Under the pieces are notes generated by a model. That model saw nothing but the letters and a program-made list of their open reading frames with translations. It was not told where the DNA came from and did not search any database. The translations under genes were made by a program, and so were the position numbers. This document shows, one piece after another, positions 27,004 through 35,938 of a stretch of 64,000 nt of DNA. How positions within the stretch are numbered: the stretch's first letter is position 1; the number at the start of each line of letters is the position of its first letter. Origin of the DNA: CAYVBJ01 sp964517005 (GTDB taxonomy: Bacteria > Bacteroidota > Rhodothermia > Balneolales > Balneolaceae); assembly GCA_964517005.1 (NCBI GenBank), contig CAZFAJ010000003.1, positions 17,351 through 81,350 of the forward strand, in the 5' to 3' direction.

Positions 27004-28488
27004 ATGGATTTAAACGGATTTAAAAAACTTTCTGAATCTTATACGGCCATACCGGTAAGCCGGCGAATGCTTGCCGATGTGATGACCCCCGTTTCTCTGT
27101 TTCTAGCAATCAGGGATTCAGCAAACTATCCGTTCCTGCTGGAATCGGTTGAAGGAGGTGAACACCTGGCGCGTTATTCTTTTATTGGGCGTAATCCCTA
27201 CCAGGTTTTAAAGTTTGATGGAAAAGAAACCACATTGAGCTATACTGATGGAAAAGAGAGAGCCGTTGAAGCAGGAGATTATTTTGACATTTTGAACGAG
27301 CTGACTACTCAATACAGTGAGCCCGACTTACCCGATCTGCCACGATTAACGGGGGGAGCTGTTGGTTTTTCTTCTTATGACACGGTTCGACAGGTCGAGC
27401 ACTTGCCTGATCAGCCTGAAGATGATATCAATTTACCTGAAGCTATATGGGCTTTTTATGATGAAATATTTGCATTTGATCATGTGAAGCAGCAGATCGT
27501 TTTGATTAAGACGGTTTTTACGGATAAGAATATGAACCCAGCAGAAACCTATTACGGTGCTGTTGAAGCACTGGACAGGATGGAAACGGAAGCGTTGTCC
27601 GTTACAGCAGCGAAGCAGCAGTTCTATTTGCAGACAGAGGCAATGCAGAGTAATGTCAGCCGTGAACGGTTTCATAAAATGGTTGAGAAAGCTAAAGAAT
27701 ATATCTATGAAGGGGATATTTTCCAGGTGGTTCTGTCTCAGCGGTTTAATGTTCCTTTCTCAGGTGATAAATTTATGCTCTACAGGGCATTGCGAATGGT
27801 GAATCCGTCACCGTATATGTTTTTTCTCGATTTTGACCGGTTTGCTCTCGTGGGCTCGTCACCTGAGGTTCTTGTAAGAGTACAGAACAAGAAAGTACAG
27901 CTTTTACCGATTGCCGGAACGCGACCAAGAGGTGTAGACAGACAGCAAGATGTTGCATATGAAGAGGATCTCAAAAATGACCCCAAGGAAATTGCAGAAC
28001 ATATCATGCTTGTAGACCTCGGGAGAAATGATTTGTCGAGGGTATCGAAACCCGGTTCTGTTACGCTGGAACGAAATCAGACAATTGAACGATACTCTCA
28101 TGTCATGCATATCGTCTCGGATATAATTGGCGAACTGGAACCAGGGAAAACTTCGGTCGATGCCTTAAAACAATGCTTTCCGGCCGGAACAGTCAGCGGA
28201 GCACCAAAAATACGTGCTATGGAAATTATCGATGAACTCGAACCGACAAAGCGCGGTCCTTACGCCGGAGCCGTCGGTTATTTTGATTTTTCGGGAAATA
28301 TGGATACCTGTATTGTAATCAGAACAATGCTGGTAACCGGCGAATCTGTTTACATCCAGGCAGGAGCCGGTATTGTTGCTGACAGTGATCCTGAAAATGA
28401 ATTTCAGGAAACAAAAAATAAAGCGAAAGCACTAATTGAAGCTCTGAAAGTGGCATTAACTTTAAATGAATCGAATCATGGAAAGTGA
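27004..28488 (+). CDS. trpE: Anthranilate synthase component I
   Basis: 494 residues. The tryptophan-binding LLES motif is at residues 45-48 (YPFLLESVEGGE), so the enzyme should be feedback-inhibited. The C-terminal chorismate-binding domain has YEGDIFQVVLSQRF, IAGTRPRG, DLGRNDLSRV, FPAGTVSGAPKIRAMEII and a PYAGAVGYF end. It turns chorismate and ammonia into anthranilate, with TrpG supplying the ammonia. It is the first structural gene, 11 bases after the attenuator terminator, so it is under both attenuation and feedback control. trpS and trpG follow. Confidence 0.96.
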   Translation: MDLNGFKKLSESYTAIPVSRRMLADVMTPVSLFLAIRDSANYPFLLESVEGGEHLARYSFIGRNPYQVLKFDGKETTLSYTDGKERAVEAGDYFDILNELTTQYSEPDLPDLPRLTGGAVGFSSYDTVRQVEHLPDQPEDDINLPEAIWAFYDEIFAFDHVKQQIVLIKTVFTDKNMNPAETYYGAVEALDRMETEALSVTAAKQQFYLQTEAMQSNVSRERFHKMVEKAKEYIYEGDIFQVVLSQRFNVPFSGDKFMLYRALRMVNPSPYMFFLDFDRFALVGSSPEVLVRVQNKKVQLLPIAGTRPRGVDRQQDVAYEEDLKNDPKEIAEHIMLVDLGRNDLSRVSKPGSVTLERNQTIERYSHVMHIVSDIIGELEPGKTSVDALKQCFPAGTVSGAPKIRAMEIIDELEPTKRGPYAGAVGYFDFSGNMDTCIVIRTMLVTGESVYIQAGAGIVADSDPENEFQETKNKAKALIEALKVALTLNESNHGK

Positions 28489-28507
28489 TATACGCAGTTT
28501 AAAAATA

Positions 28508-28521
28508 TGTTGATATCAACA
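28508..28521. repeat. 14-base perfect palindrome between trpE and trpS
   Basis: TGTTGATATCAACA is fully self-complementary and lies in the 70-base gap between trpE and trpS. It could be an operator or a short mRNA hairpin, but a few such palindromes are expected by chance in 64 kb. Confidence 0.3.
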
Positions 28522-28558
28522 ATAACAGAAAGCAAATAGTAGAAGATAGAACAGAAGA

Positions 28559-29554
28559 ATGTCTAAAAATCAAAAAACGATACTTTCCGGTATTCAGCCT
28601 TCCGGGAAACTGCATCTTGGAAATTATTTTGGCGCCATGCGCCAGCATATACAAATGCAGAAGGAGGGAGATGCTTTTTATTTCCTGGCGAATTACCATT
28701 CACTCACATCAGTGGAAGACGGAGAGCTCTTGGAAAGTTATACGCATGATGTAGTTTTGGACTACCTTGCACTTGGGCTTGATCCGGAAAAGTGCACTTT
28801 TTTTGCTCAGTCAGACGTACCCCAAACTACCGAACTGGCCTGGATACTGGGTTGTCTGACACCCGTATCACTGATGGAAAAAGGAGTGGCTTATAAGGAT
28901 AAGGTTGCAAACGGATTAAATCCCAATATTGGCTTGTTTACGTATCCCATACTTCAGGCTGCTGATATCTTAATCTATCACTCCGACCTGGTTCCTGTGG
29001 GTGAGGATCAAAAACAGAATATAGAAATAGCCCGCGACCTGGCCGGTAAATTTAATCACACATATAATGGTGAGTTTTTGGTTGTACCAAAGGAGTATAT
29101 TTTAAAATCAGTTGCTACGGTTCCCGGCACGGACGGACGCAAGATGAGCAAGTCATACGGCAATACAATCAATATTTTTGATGAGGGAAAAACCCTTAAA
29201 AAGAAAGTGATGTCGATACAAACTGATTCAACACCACTTGAGGCACCCAAAGATCCGGAAAGCTGTAACGTGTTTTCACTGATTAAACTCTTTGCTACCG
29301 AAGACAAAAAAGAGGAAATCGCAGAGAAATACCGATCCGGCGGGTATGGTTATGGCCATGCAAAAAAGGAACTTCTTGCATTGATTACCACGAATTTTGC
29401 TGAAGCACGTGAACGCCGAAAAGATCTTGAGAAGAATCCTGGCTATGTAAAAGAAGTGTTGCATGAGGGTGGCAAGAGGGCTCGCGACAGAGCAGAGTCG
29501 GTGATGGAACCGATCCGGAGTGTTACCGGTTTGTTCAGAAGTTTTAAATTTTAA
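28559..29554 (+). CDS. trpS: Tryptophanyl-tRNA synthetase
   Basis: 331 residues, the bacterial TrpRS size. The class I signatures are present: HLGN (19-22, the HIGH equivalent, in SGKLHLGNYFGA) and KMSKS (195-199). GVAYKDKVANG and VPVGEDQKQNIEIARDLA are TrpRS blocks. It charges tRNA-Trp. Its place between trpE and trpG, inside a trp operon controlled by a leader that senses charged tRNA-Trp, is unusual: low charging would raise both tryptophan synthesis and its own synthetase. Spacing is 70 bases from trpE and 12 to trpG. Confidence 0.95.
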   Translation: MSKNQKTILSGIQPSGKLHLGNYFGAMRQHIQMQKEGDAFYFLANYHSLTSVEDGELLESYTHDVVLDYLALGLDPEKCTFFAQSDVPQTTELAWILGCLTPVSLMEKGVAYKDKVANGLNPNIGLFTYPILQAADILIYHSDLVPVGEDQKQNIEIARDLAGKFNHTYNGEFLVVPKEYILKSVATVPGTDGRKMSKSYGNTINIFDEGKTLKKKVMSIQTDSTPLEAPKDPESCNVFSLIKLFATEDKKEEIAEKYRSGGYGYGHAKKELLALITTNFAEARERRKDLEKNPGYVKEVLHEGGKRARDRAESVMEPIRSVTGLFRSFKF

Positions 29555-29566
29555 AGGCTCGAAAAA

Positions 29567-30148
29567 ATGATTCTGATAATCGATAATTATGATTCGTTTA
29601 CCTACAACCTTGTACACATGGTTGCGGTTCAGGATAAAAATTATAAAGTCGCCCGGAATGATGAGATGAGTATTGAAGAAATTCGTGCACTGAATCCGGA
29701 TAAAATCCTCATTTCCCCGGGACCCGGCCGGCCCGAAAATGCAGGAATTACGGAAGATGTGATTCGGGCTTTCGGAGAAAGGGTACCAATTCTCGGTGTT
29801 TGCCTGGGTCATCAGGCGATTGGCCGGGTATTTGGAAGTAAAGTTGTACACGCCCCCAGCCTGATGCACGGAAAAACAAGTGAAGTACATCACGATAAGA
29901 AAACCGTGTTCAAAAATGTAGAGAATGCTTTTACGGCGACCCGCTATCATTCACTGTCCCTGGATCCCGATTCAATACCCGAAGATGAACTGGAAATATC
30001 AGCATGGACAGAAGATGGCGTTATCATGGGAGTGAGACACCGGAAGTATCCCGTTGAAGGAATTCAGTTCCATCCCGAAAGTATTTTAACAACTGAGGGC
30101 GCTAAGATTATTCGCAACTGGCTGGAAATGAATGGCAAAGAGAAATAA
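29567..30148 (+). CDS. trpG: Anthranilate synthase component II (glutamine amidotransferase)
   Basis: 193 residues of class I glutaminase. The catalytic triad is Cys79 (GVCLGHQ), His169 and Glu171 (FHPES), with NYDSFTYNLVH at the start and ISPGPGRPENAGI. It releases ammonia from glutamine for TrpE. In some bacteria the same protein also serves aminodeoxychorismate synthase (PabA role); no pabB is seen here. It lies 12 bases after trpS and 37 before trpD and is a separate gene, not fused to trpD. Confidence 0.94.
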   Translation: MILIIDNYDSFTYNLVHMVAVQDKNYKVARNDEMSIEEIRALNPDKILISPGPGRPENAGITEDVIRAFGERVPILGVCLGHQAIGRVFGSKVVHAPSLMHGKTSEVHHDKKTVFKNVENAFTATRYHSLSLDPDSIPEDELEISAWTEDGVIMGVRHRKYPVEGIQFHPESILTTEGAKIIRNWLEMNGKEK

Positions 30149-30185
30149 GCCTGTATTAACTATTAATTGAATCACATAATTAATA

Positions 30186-31220
30186 ATGCATCAATCATTT
30201 ACAAATATTCTTGAAAATATTTCGAGATCGGAAAACCTGTCTGCAGAGGAGGCAGAATATGCACTTCAGCAAATTGTTGACGGAGAAGTTTCCAACGAAG
30301 AAGTGGCTGCATTTCTCTTTGGAATGAGAATGAAAGGTGAAACTGTCAAAGAGCTGACTGCATTTGTAAAGGTAATGCGGGAAGCTGCTATCAAGGTTGA
30401 TGTTGAACAAAATGGAGCCGTCGATCTATGCGGAACCGGCGGTGATGGTTCCGGTACATTTAACATCTCAACTACTGCAATGTTTGTAGTGGCAGGCGCC
30501 GGTGTACCCGTTCTGAAACATGGAAACAGAAGCATCTCAAGTAAATGCGGAAGTGCAGATGTCCTGGAGTTGCTTGGAGCCAGGCCAAACCTGCAAAAAA
30601 AGGAGATCGAAAACCTTTTCAGAGATACGGAAATGGCATTTATGTTTGCTCCCAATTTTCATCCGGCTATGAAATATGTAATGCCGGCACGCAGATCGTT
30701 AAAAATGAGAACATTTTTCAATATGCTTGGACCGCTTTTAAATCCGGCCGGTGTAAAAAGACAGGTGATTGGAACTTTTAGCCTGGAATCTGCAGAAATG
30801 ATGATCCAGATCCTTTCCAATCTTGAATCGGAAAAAGCGTTTACCGTAAGTGCGAAAGATGGCATGGATGAAGTTAGCCTGGTGAAAAGAACAACTGTTT
30901 TTGAATTGACAGATGATCGATCCATCGATTCTAAACTGTTTGACCCTCAGACTCTCGGTTTTGAGATGGTAAACGCCAAAGAGCTTGCAGGTGGTGACTC
31001 TGCCGTGAATGCAGAAATTTTAAAAGCGGTGCTGAAAGGGAAATCTGACTCAGCCAAACGAAATATCGTTATATTAAACTCCGCTTTTGCCATACTGGCT
31101 TCCGGAAAAACTGAAAATTTAAGTGAATCAGTAGAATTGGCTTCCGATAGTATTCAATCCGGTCGCGCGTATGATAAATTGAAACAATTTATAACCGCAA
31201 CAAATGATTTGATTAACTGA
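30186..31220 (+). CDS. trpD: Anthranilate phosphoribosyltransferase
   Basis: 344 residues. The PRPP-binding loop DLCGTGGDGSGTFNIST, KHGNRSISSKCGSADVLE and the FNMLGPLLNPA block are diagnostic of TrpD. It joins anthranilate to phosphoribosyl pyrophosphate. It has the normal length and an intact active site. Two bases separate it from trpC, indicating tight coupling. Confidence 0.95.
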   Translation: MHQSFTNILENISRSENLSAEEAEYALQQIVDGEVSNEEVAAFLFGMRMKGETVKELTAFVKVMREAAIKVDVEQNGAVDLCGTGGDGSGTFNISTTAMFVVAGAGVPVLKHGNRSISSKCGSADVLELLGARPNLQKKEIENLFRDTEMAFMFAPNFHPAMKYVMPARRSLKMRTFFNMLGPLLNPAGVKRQVIGTFSLESAEMMIQILSNLESEKAFTVSAKDGMDEVSLVKRTTVFELTDDRSIDSKLFDPQTLGFEMVNAKELAGGDSAVNAEILKAVLKGKSDSAKRNIVILNSAFAILASGKTENLSESVELASDSIQSGRAYDKLKQFITATNDLIN

Positions 31221-31222
31221 GA

Positions 31223-32035
31223 ATGAGTTCTATACTTGACAAAATTGTTGAACAGACATCTTCAGATTTAAAGAAAAGGAAAAGAGATCTGTCCGTTAAG
31301 GATCTGGAATCATTCGAGTGCTTTCACAAGCAACGCAACTCACTTTCAAAAAATCTTAAAAAAGAAGATGAAGTCTCAATCATTGCAGAAGTAAAAAAGG
31401 CATCACCTTCAAAAGGAATTATCCGGCCTGACTTTGACCCTCTTAAAATCGCAGATTCCTACTTTAAAAACGGGGCTTCTGCCATATCTGTGCTTACGGA
31501 TGAGCCCTTTTTCCAGGGATCACTAAAGTATCTTGAAAATATTGCAAAAGAAATTCCTATGCCGTTGCTGCGCAAAGATTTTATTATTGATCCATATCAG
31601 ATTTTAGAGGCTAAGGCATATGGAGCCGATGCTGTTCTGATTATCGTGGCTATTACCAAAGGGAACCAGCTGCAGGAGTTACTGTCTGCTGCCAAAGAAG
31701 CCTCTTTGGAAACATTAGTAGAATGTTATGGAAGAGAAGATGCGGATCAGCTGGATTTTGAACAGTTTCAGATCATGGGTGTAAACAATCGTGATCTTCA
31801 CACATTTGAAGTGGATGTTCATAAAGGAATTCAGCTTCTTCAAGCAGCACCGGAGCATATCGTAACTGTTTCAGAAAGCGGTCTGTCAAACTCAGATGAT
31901 CTCATGACTCTTTATGAGAACAAGATTGATGCGGCTCTGATTGGAGAACATTTTATGCGTCAGGCCAGTCCCGGAGGTGCATTGGCATCGATGCTGCAAT
32001 CTTTTAATGGAAAAATAAATTTGGAGCTGAAGTAA
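31223..32035 (+). CDS. trpC: Indole-3-glycerol phosphate synthase
   Basis: 270 residues, a TIM barrel. IIAEVKKASPSKGIIRPDFDP carries the catalytic Lys and the phosphate-binding region; LRKDFIIDPYQI, MGVNNRDLHTFEVD and TVSESGL follow in order. It closes the indole ring of the tryptophan precursor. It is not fused to TrpF, unlike in some enterobacteria; trpF begins one base after its stop codon. Confidence 0.95.
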   Translation: MSSILDKIVEQTSSDLKKRKRDLSVKDLESFECFHKQRNSLSKNLKKEDEVSIIAEVKKASPSKGIIRPDFDPLKIADSYFKNGASAISVLTDEPFFQGSLKYLENIAKEIPMPLLRKDFIIDPYQILEAKAYGADAVLIIVAITKGNQLQELLSAAKEASLETLVECYGREDADQLDFEQFQIMGVNNRDLHTFEVDVHKGIQLLQAAPEHIVTVSESGLSNSDDLMTLYENKIDAALIGEHFMRQASPGGALASMLQSFNGKINLELK

Positions 32036-32036
32036 C

Positions 32037-32711
32037 ATGTTTTCTGATCAGGATCAAAGAACAAAAGTTAAATTATGTGGTATCACAAACCTTGAGGACG
32101 CCCGTTTTGCCGCAGGCGCACTCGCTGATTATCTTGGTTTTATTTTTTATGAAAAAAGCCCGCGATATATTGAACCCGCCAAGGCCGGTGCCATAATCAA
32201 CTGGATTGAAGGCCCCAAAACTGTTGGAGTTTTCGTAAATCGTGCACTTGATGATGTAAACCGGATTGCCGGGCAGACCGGTGTCGACCTTGTGCAGCTT
32301 CATGGAAACGAATCTGCAGAATACTGCGAGCTGGTTGAGAAACCTCTAATCAAAGTTTTTCATGTTACAAATGATGATAATACACAAAATTTAGCGTCAG
32401 AGATTGAACCCTATCTTGATATTGTTGATTACCTGCTTTTTGATACGGGTTCAAAAACTCAATGGGGTGGTACCGGTGTAAGTTTTGACTGGAATACACT
32501 GGAGGATATAAACGAGACAAAACCTGTTTTTCTGTCAGGTGGTTTGAATTCTGAAAATGTGAGGAGTGGCATTATCAAAACCAGACCCTTTGCGGTGGAT
32601 CTTTCAAGCGGAGTGGAAAAAGCTCCGGGCATAAAAGATTTTGATAAATTGGAATCATTTTTTGATGAAATGCGTGATATATGGACTCTTCAGGAAATGG
32701 GAGAATTGTAA
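32037..32711 (+). CDS. trpF: Phosphoribosylanthranilate isomerase
   Basis: 224 residues, a TIM barrel. VKLCGITNLEDARFAAGALADYLG holds the catalytic Cys, GVFVNRALDDV and VQLHGNES are the family blocks, the catalytic Asp is in LLFDTGS, and FLSGGLNSENV and VDLSSGVEKAPGIKD close the phosphate site. It performs the Amadori step between TrpD and TrpC. It sits one base after trpC and 35 bases before trpB. Confidence 0.94.
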   Translation: MFSDQDQRTKVKLCGITNLEDARFAAGALADYLGFIFYEKSPRYIEPAKAGAIINWIEGPKTVGVFVNRALDDVNRIAGQTGVDLVQLHGNESAEYCELVEKPLIKVFHVTNDDNTQNLASEIEPYLDIVDYLLFDTGSKTQWGGTGVSFDWNTLEDINETKPVFLSGGLNSENVRSGIIKTRPFAVDLSSGVEKAPGIKDFDKLESFFDEMRDIWTLQEMGEL

Positions 32712-32746
32712 TGAAAGTGTTTAAAGTTTAAATAAAAGAAAATATT

Positions 32747-33931
32747 ATGAAGTATGCTGCTCCAACCCGTGCGGGCTATTATGGCAATTATGGTGGTAAA
32801 TTTGTTCCTGAAATCCTTATTCCTGCCCTGGAAGAATTGGAACGTGCTTATACGGATTTGAAAAAGGATCCTGTTTTCAAAGCTGAGTTTCACGATCTGC
32901 TGAATGAGTATGTGGGACGCCCAACCAAACTGACGCTGGCCAACAGGCTAACTGAGCATTACGGAAAGGCTAAAATCTACCTGAAAAGAGAAGATTTATG
33001 TCATACAGGGGCTCATAAAATCAATAATGCCATCGGTCAGGTATTGCTTGCAAGAAAGATGGGCAAAACCCGGATTATCGCAGAAACAGGAGCCGGCCAG
33101 CACGGAGTAGCTACAGCAACGGCATGTGCGAAATTCGGCCTCGACTGTATCGTCTACATGGGTGAGGAGGATATGGAAAGACAAAAGCTGAATGTGGACC
33201 GGATGAGATTGCTTGGAACAGAAGTCCGGTCGGTAAACAGCGGTTCAAAAACATTAAAAGATGCAACCAATGAAGCTATTCGCGATTGGGTTACAAATGT
33301 AGAAAATACGTTTTACATTATTGGTTCTGTGGTTGGCCCGCATCCCTACCCAATGATGGTGCGCGATTTTCACTGCGTAATCGGAATTGAAACCGGTGAG
33401 CAACTCAGGCAAAAAGAAGGGAGAGATCCGGATTATATGGTTGCATGCGTTGGGGGTGGCTCAAATGCCATTGGCTTTTTCTATCCTTTTCTGGATAATG
33501 AAAACGTAAAGATGATCGGAATTGAAGCAGCAGGTTTAGGCGTTGATACGGATCAGACTGCTGCAACACTGACTAAAGGCTCACCCGGTGTGCTTCACGG
33601 ATCCATGAGTTATCTTTTACAAAGCTCAGAAGGACAAATTCAGCTCGCCCACTCAATTAGTGCTGGATTGGATTATCCGGGCATCGGCCCCGAACATTCT
33701 TATCTGTTTGATCTTAAAAGAGTTCACTATTACGGGGTTACTGATAGTGATGCAATGGATGCTGTGAAGCTTTTATCCCTGAAAGAAGGTATTATACCGG
33801 CAATTGAGACTGCCCACGCTGTCGCATATCTTGATACACTTATGCCGCTTACCAGAAATGATGAAATCGTGGTATTGAATTGTTCAGGAAGAGGTGACAA
33901 AGACATGAAAACAATATCAGAATATATATGA
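32747..33931 (+). CDS. trpB: Tryptophan synthase, beta chain
   Basis: 394 residues, a TrpB1-type protein. The PLP lysine is Lys91 in HTGAHKINNAIGQ. ETGAGQHGVATATACA, the glycine-rich phosphate cup GGGSNAIG, and HAVAYL and NCSGRGDKD at the end are all present. It joins indole to serine to make tryptophan in a complex with TrpA. The stop codon overlaps the trpA start by four bases, the usual coupling for the alpha-beta pair. Confidence 0.97.
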   Translation: MKYAAPTRAGYYGNYGGKFVPEILIPALEELERAYTDLKKDPVFKAEFHDLLNEYVGRPTKLTLANRLTEHYGKAKIYLKREDLCHTGAHKINNAIGQVLLARKMGKTRIIAETGAGQHGVATATACAKFGLDCIVYMGEEDMERQKLNVDRMRLLGTEVRSVNSGSKTLKDATNEAIRDWVTNVENTFYIIGSVVGPHPYPMMVRDFHCVIGIETGEQLRQKEGRDPDYMVACVGGGSNAIGFFYPFLDNENVKMIGIEAAGLGVDTDQTAATLTKGSPGVLHGSMSYLLQSSEGQIQLAHSISAGLDYPGIGPEHSYLFDLKRVHYYGVTDSDAMDAVKLLSLKEGIIPAIETAHAVAYLDTLMPLTRNDEIVVLNCSGRGDKDMKTISEYI

Positions 33932-34743
33932 CAACTCAAGTTTCAAATCGAATCGCCACTGTTTTTGAAAAGAGAAAGAAGCATCAAAAAATCATGTCTC
34001 TGTTTTTGACTGCGGGATACCCGGAACCTGAATCAACTGCAGAACTGATATTGGGTTTTGAAGAAAATGGGGCTGATATGATAGAGTTAGGCATGCCATT
34101 TAGTGATCCGTTAGCGGATGGACCGACAATTCAGTATTCAAGTGAAATTGCCATTCGAAACGGGATGACGATGGAGAAAATATTTAACATCGTGAAGCAG
34201 GTTCGTAAAAAATCCCAAATCCCGATTATCTTGATGGGATATGTAAATCCTGTTCTGAGGTACGATGTCGTGAAGTTTTGTGAAGAAGCAGCAGCGGCCG
34301 GTGCAGATGGTTTGATTATTCCTGATCTTCCGGTTGAAGAATCAGGATTAATTCATAAGGAAGCATCAAAAAACGGATTAAACCTGATCTTTCTTGTAGC
34401 ACCTAACACGAACGATAAAAGAATGATAAAAATCGATGAGGTGTCGGAAGGATTTGTCTACTGCGTTTCCGTTACAGGGGTAACCGGAACTCGTGATGGT
34501 GATGAAGTAGCCAGGTCCGTCCAAAACTTTATTGACAGGGTGAATAAAAATGTTCAGCGAAATCCCAAATTAGTTGGATTTGGAATTAAGAATCATGATG
34601 ATGCAATGAAAATTGCAAAGAACACGGATGGTTTTATTGTCGGCAGTGCACTCGTGGAACAAATAAAAGACAGGTACCCAGAAAACGGCTGGAAAAAAGA
34701 TCTGTTTAATTTTGTGCATGATCTGAAATTTGGAAATATTTAA
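33928..34743 (+). CDS. trpA: Tryptophan synthase, alpha chain
   Basis: 271 residues, a TIM barrel. The catalytic Glu is in ADMIELGMPFSDPLADGP, the catalytic Asp in ADGLIIPDLPVEE, and FLVAPNT, VTGVTGTRDG and VGSALV follow. It cleaves indoleglycerol phosphate and passes indole to TrpB. It is the last gene of the operon. I see no strong terminator in the 85 bases after it, so some read-through into the lipoprotein and biotin genes is possible. Confidence 0.96.
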   Translation: MTTQVSNRIATVFEKRKKHQKIMSLFLTAGYPEPESTAELILGFEENGADMIELGMPFSDPLADGPTIQYSSEIAIRNGMTMEKIFNIVKQVRKKSQIPIILMGYVNPVLRYDVVKFCEEAAAAGADGLIIPDLPVEESGLIHKEASKNGLNLIFLVAPNTNDKRMIKIDEVSEGFVYCVSVTGVTGTRDGDEVARSVQNFIDRVNKNVQRNPKLVGFGIKNHDDAMKIAKNTDGFIVGSALVEQIKDRYPENGWKKDLFNFVHDLKFGNI

Positions 34744-34828
34744 AGAATGTGATTTTTTAAATCAGTCAAACTCTTTATTTACGTTTATACAGGGTCAGTA
34801 AACAAACAGGTAACATAATTATATTACA

Positions 34829-35938
34829 ATGACTAAAATATTTTATACAGTTGTAGCTGTTATCATCATTTTATCGGGAGTGAATTGTGAAGGTGATTAT
34901 CGCCCTAAATCCTTTGGGAGCATCGACGAAGTTGTGGTAGTGATGGATTCAGCAAGGTGGGAAAGCGAAACGGCTGAAGCAATCAAAAACAGTTTCGGGG
35001 CACCCATTGAAACTCTGCCATCCTACGAACCCCTGTACAAACTTAATTTTAAAGATTTCAGGACGAATGAGCAGCTTGAGTCACTCAAAGAGAGGAAAAA
35101 TGTTATATTTGCTGCCCCTATTGATGGTGACTCAAATACAGCCTCCTTTATACGTGCTATTCTGAGTGATGAGGTTGAAGAACGGGTTCGTGATGAACAA
35201 AGCTTTGCATTTCCGGTTGAAGACAGATGGGTTCGTGACCAGTGGGCTTTAATTGTTACTTCAACGAGTGACTCTGCTCTTGCTTCAAAAATTGAATCAT
35301 CAGTTGAACCGCTTGTAGATAATTTGCTGGAACGCGAATTTGAGAGAAGGAAAGAGGAAGTTTATCGAAGGGGAGAGCAGGTGGCATTGTCCGATTCTTT
35401 ATGGGACCGGTTTGGATGGAAAGTGAGAATGCAGCATGATTATGTCTGGACTGTGGATACAACCAATGTGGTTAGCTTCAGGCGGGTATTGAGTGAAAAC
35501 GACCGCTGGATGTGGGCATGGTGGCAGAACGATATTCAAAGCCCGGATTTTATTGACCAGGAGTGGATTAATGCCACGCGTGATTCCCTGATGGAAATCT
35601 ACGTGCAGGGGCAGCGTGAAGGTTCTTATGTTACAACTGAGTATCGCCGCCCGGTAAATACAAAAGAGATGAACCTTGATAACAGGCTCATTGGGTTTGA
35701 AACGCTTGGAACCTGGCAAATGACGAACGATTTTATGGGTGGCCCATTTGTAAATTTCACTTACTATGATCCGGAAACCAGCCGTCTGTTTATGATTGAA
35801 TACGGGCAGTTTGCACCAAGTGTGAACAAAAGAAGATTTGTGATGCAATTCAGGGCAATGGGACGAACTTTTAGAAGTGATTCTACGTGGAGTGATAATT
35901 CTGATAAAGTTGCCGGTGCATTACGTGAGTCTCAATGA
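34829..35938 (+). CDS. DUF4837-like lipoprotein
   Basis: 369 residues with a lipoprotein signal (lipobox LSGVNC, Cys20). The mature part resembles DUF4837 proteins of Bacteroidota: the start GSIDEVVVVMDSARWES, a central stretch rich in Arg/Glu/Trp (VRDQWALIVTSTSDSAL; MQHDYVWTVDT), and the WQMTNDFMGGPFVNFTYYD end. Function unknown. The bioF reading frame overlaps its 3' end by 14 bases if the GTG start is used, so it may head the biotin transcript. It is 85 bases downstream of trpA. Confidence 0.72.
   Translation: MTKIFYTVVAVIIILSGVNCEGDYRPKSFGSIDEVVVVMDSARWESETAEAIKNSFGAPIETLPSYEPLYKLNFKDFRTNEQLESLKERKNVIFAAPIDGDSNTASFIRAILSDEVEERVRDEQSFAFPVEDRWVRDQWALIVTSTSDSALASKIESSVEPLVDNLLEREFERRKEEVYRRGEQVALSDSLWDRFGWKVRMQHDYVWTVDTTNVVSFRRVLSENDRWMWAWWQNDIQSPDFIDQEWINATRDSLMEIYVQGQREGSYVTTEYRRPVNTKEMNLDNRLIGFETLGTWQMTNDFMGGPFVNFTYYDPETSRLFMIEYGQFAPSVNKRRFVMQFRAMGRTFRSDSTWSDNSDKVAGALRESQ

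Noticed and set aside
34744..34828. A terminator after trpA (GATTTTTTAAATC)
   Set aside because: The arms are five bases of A/T with almost no loop and no GC; it would not be stable.
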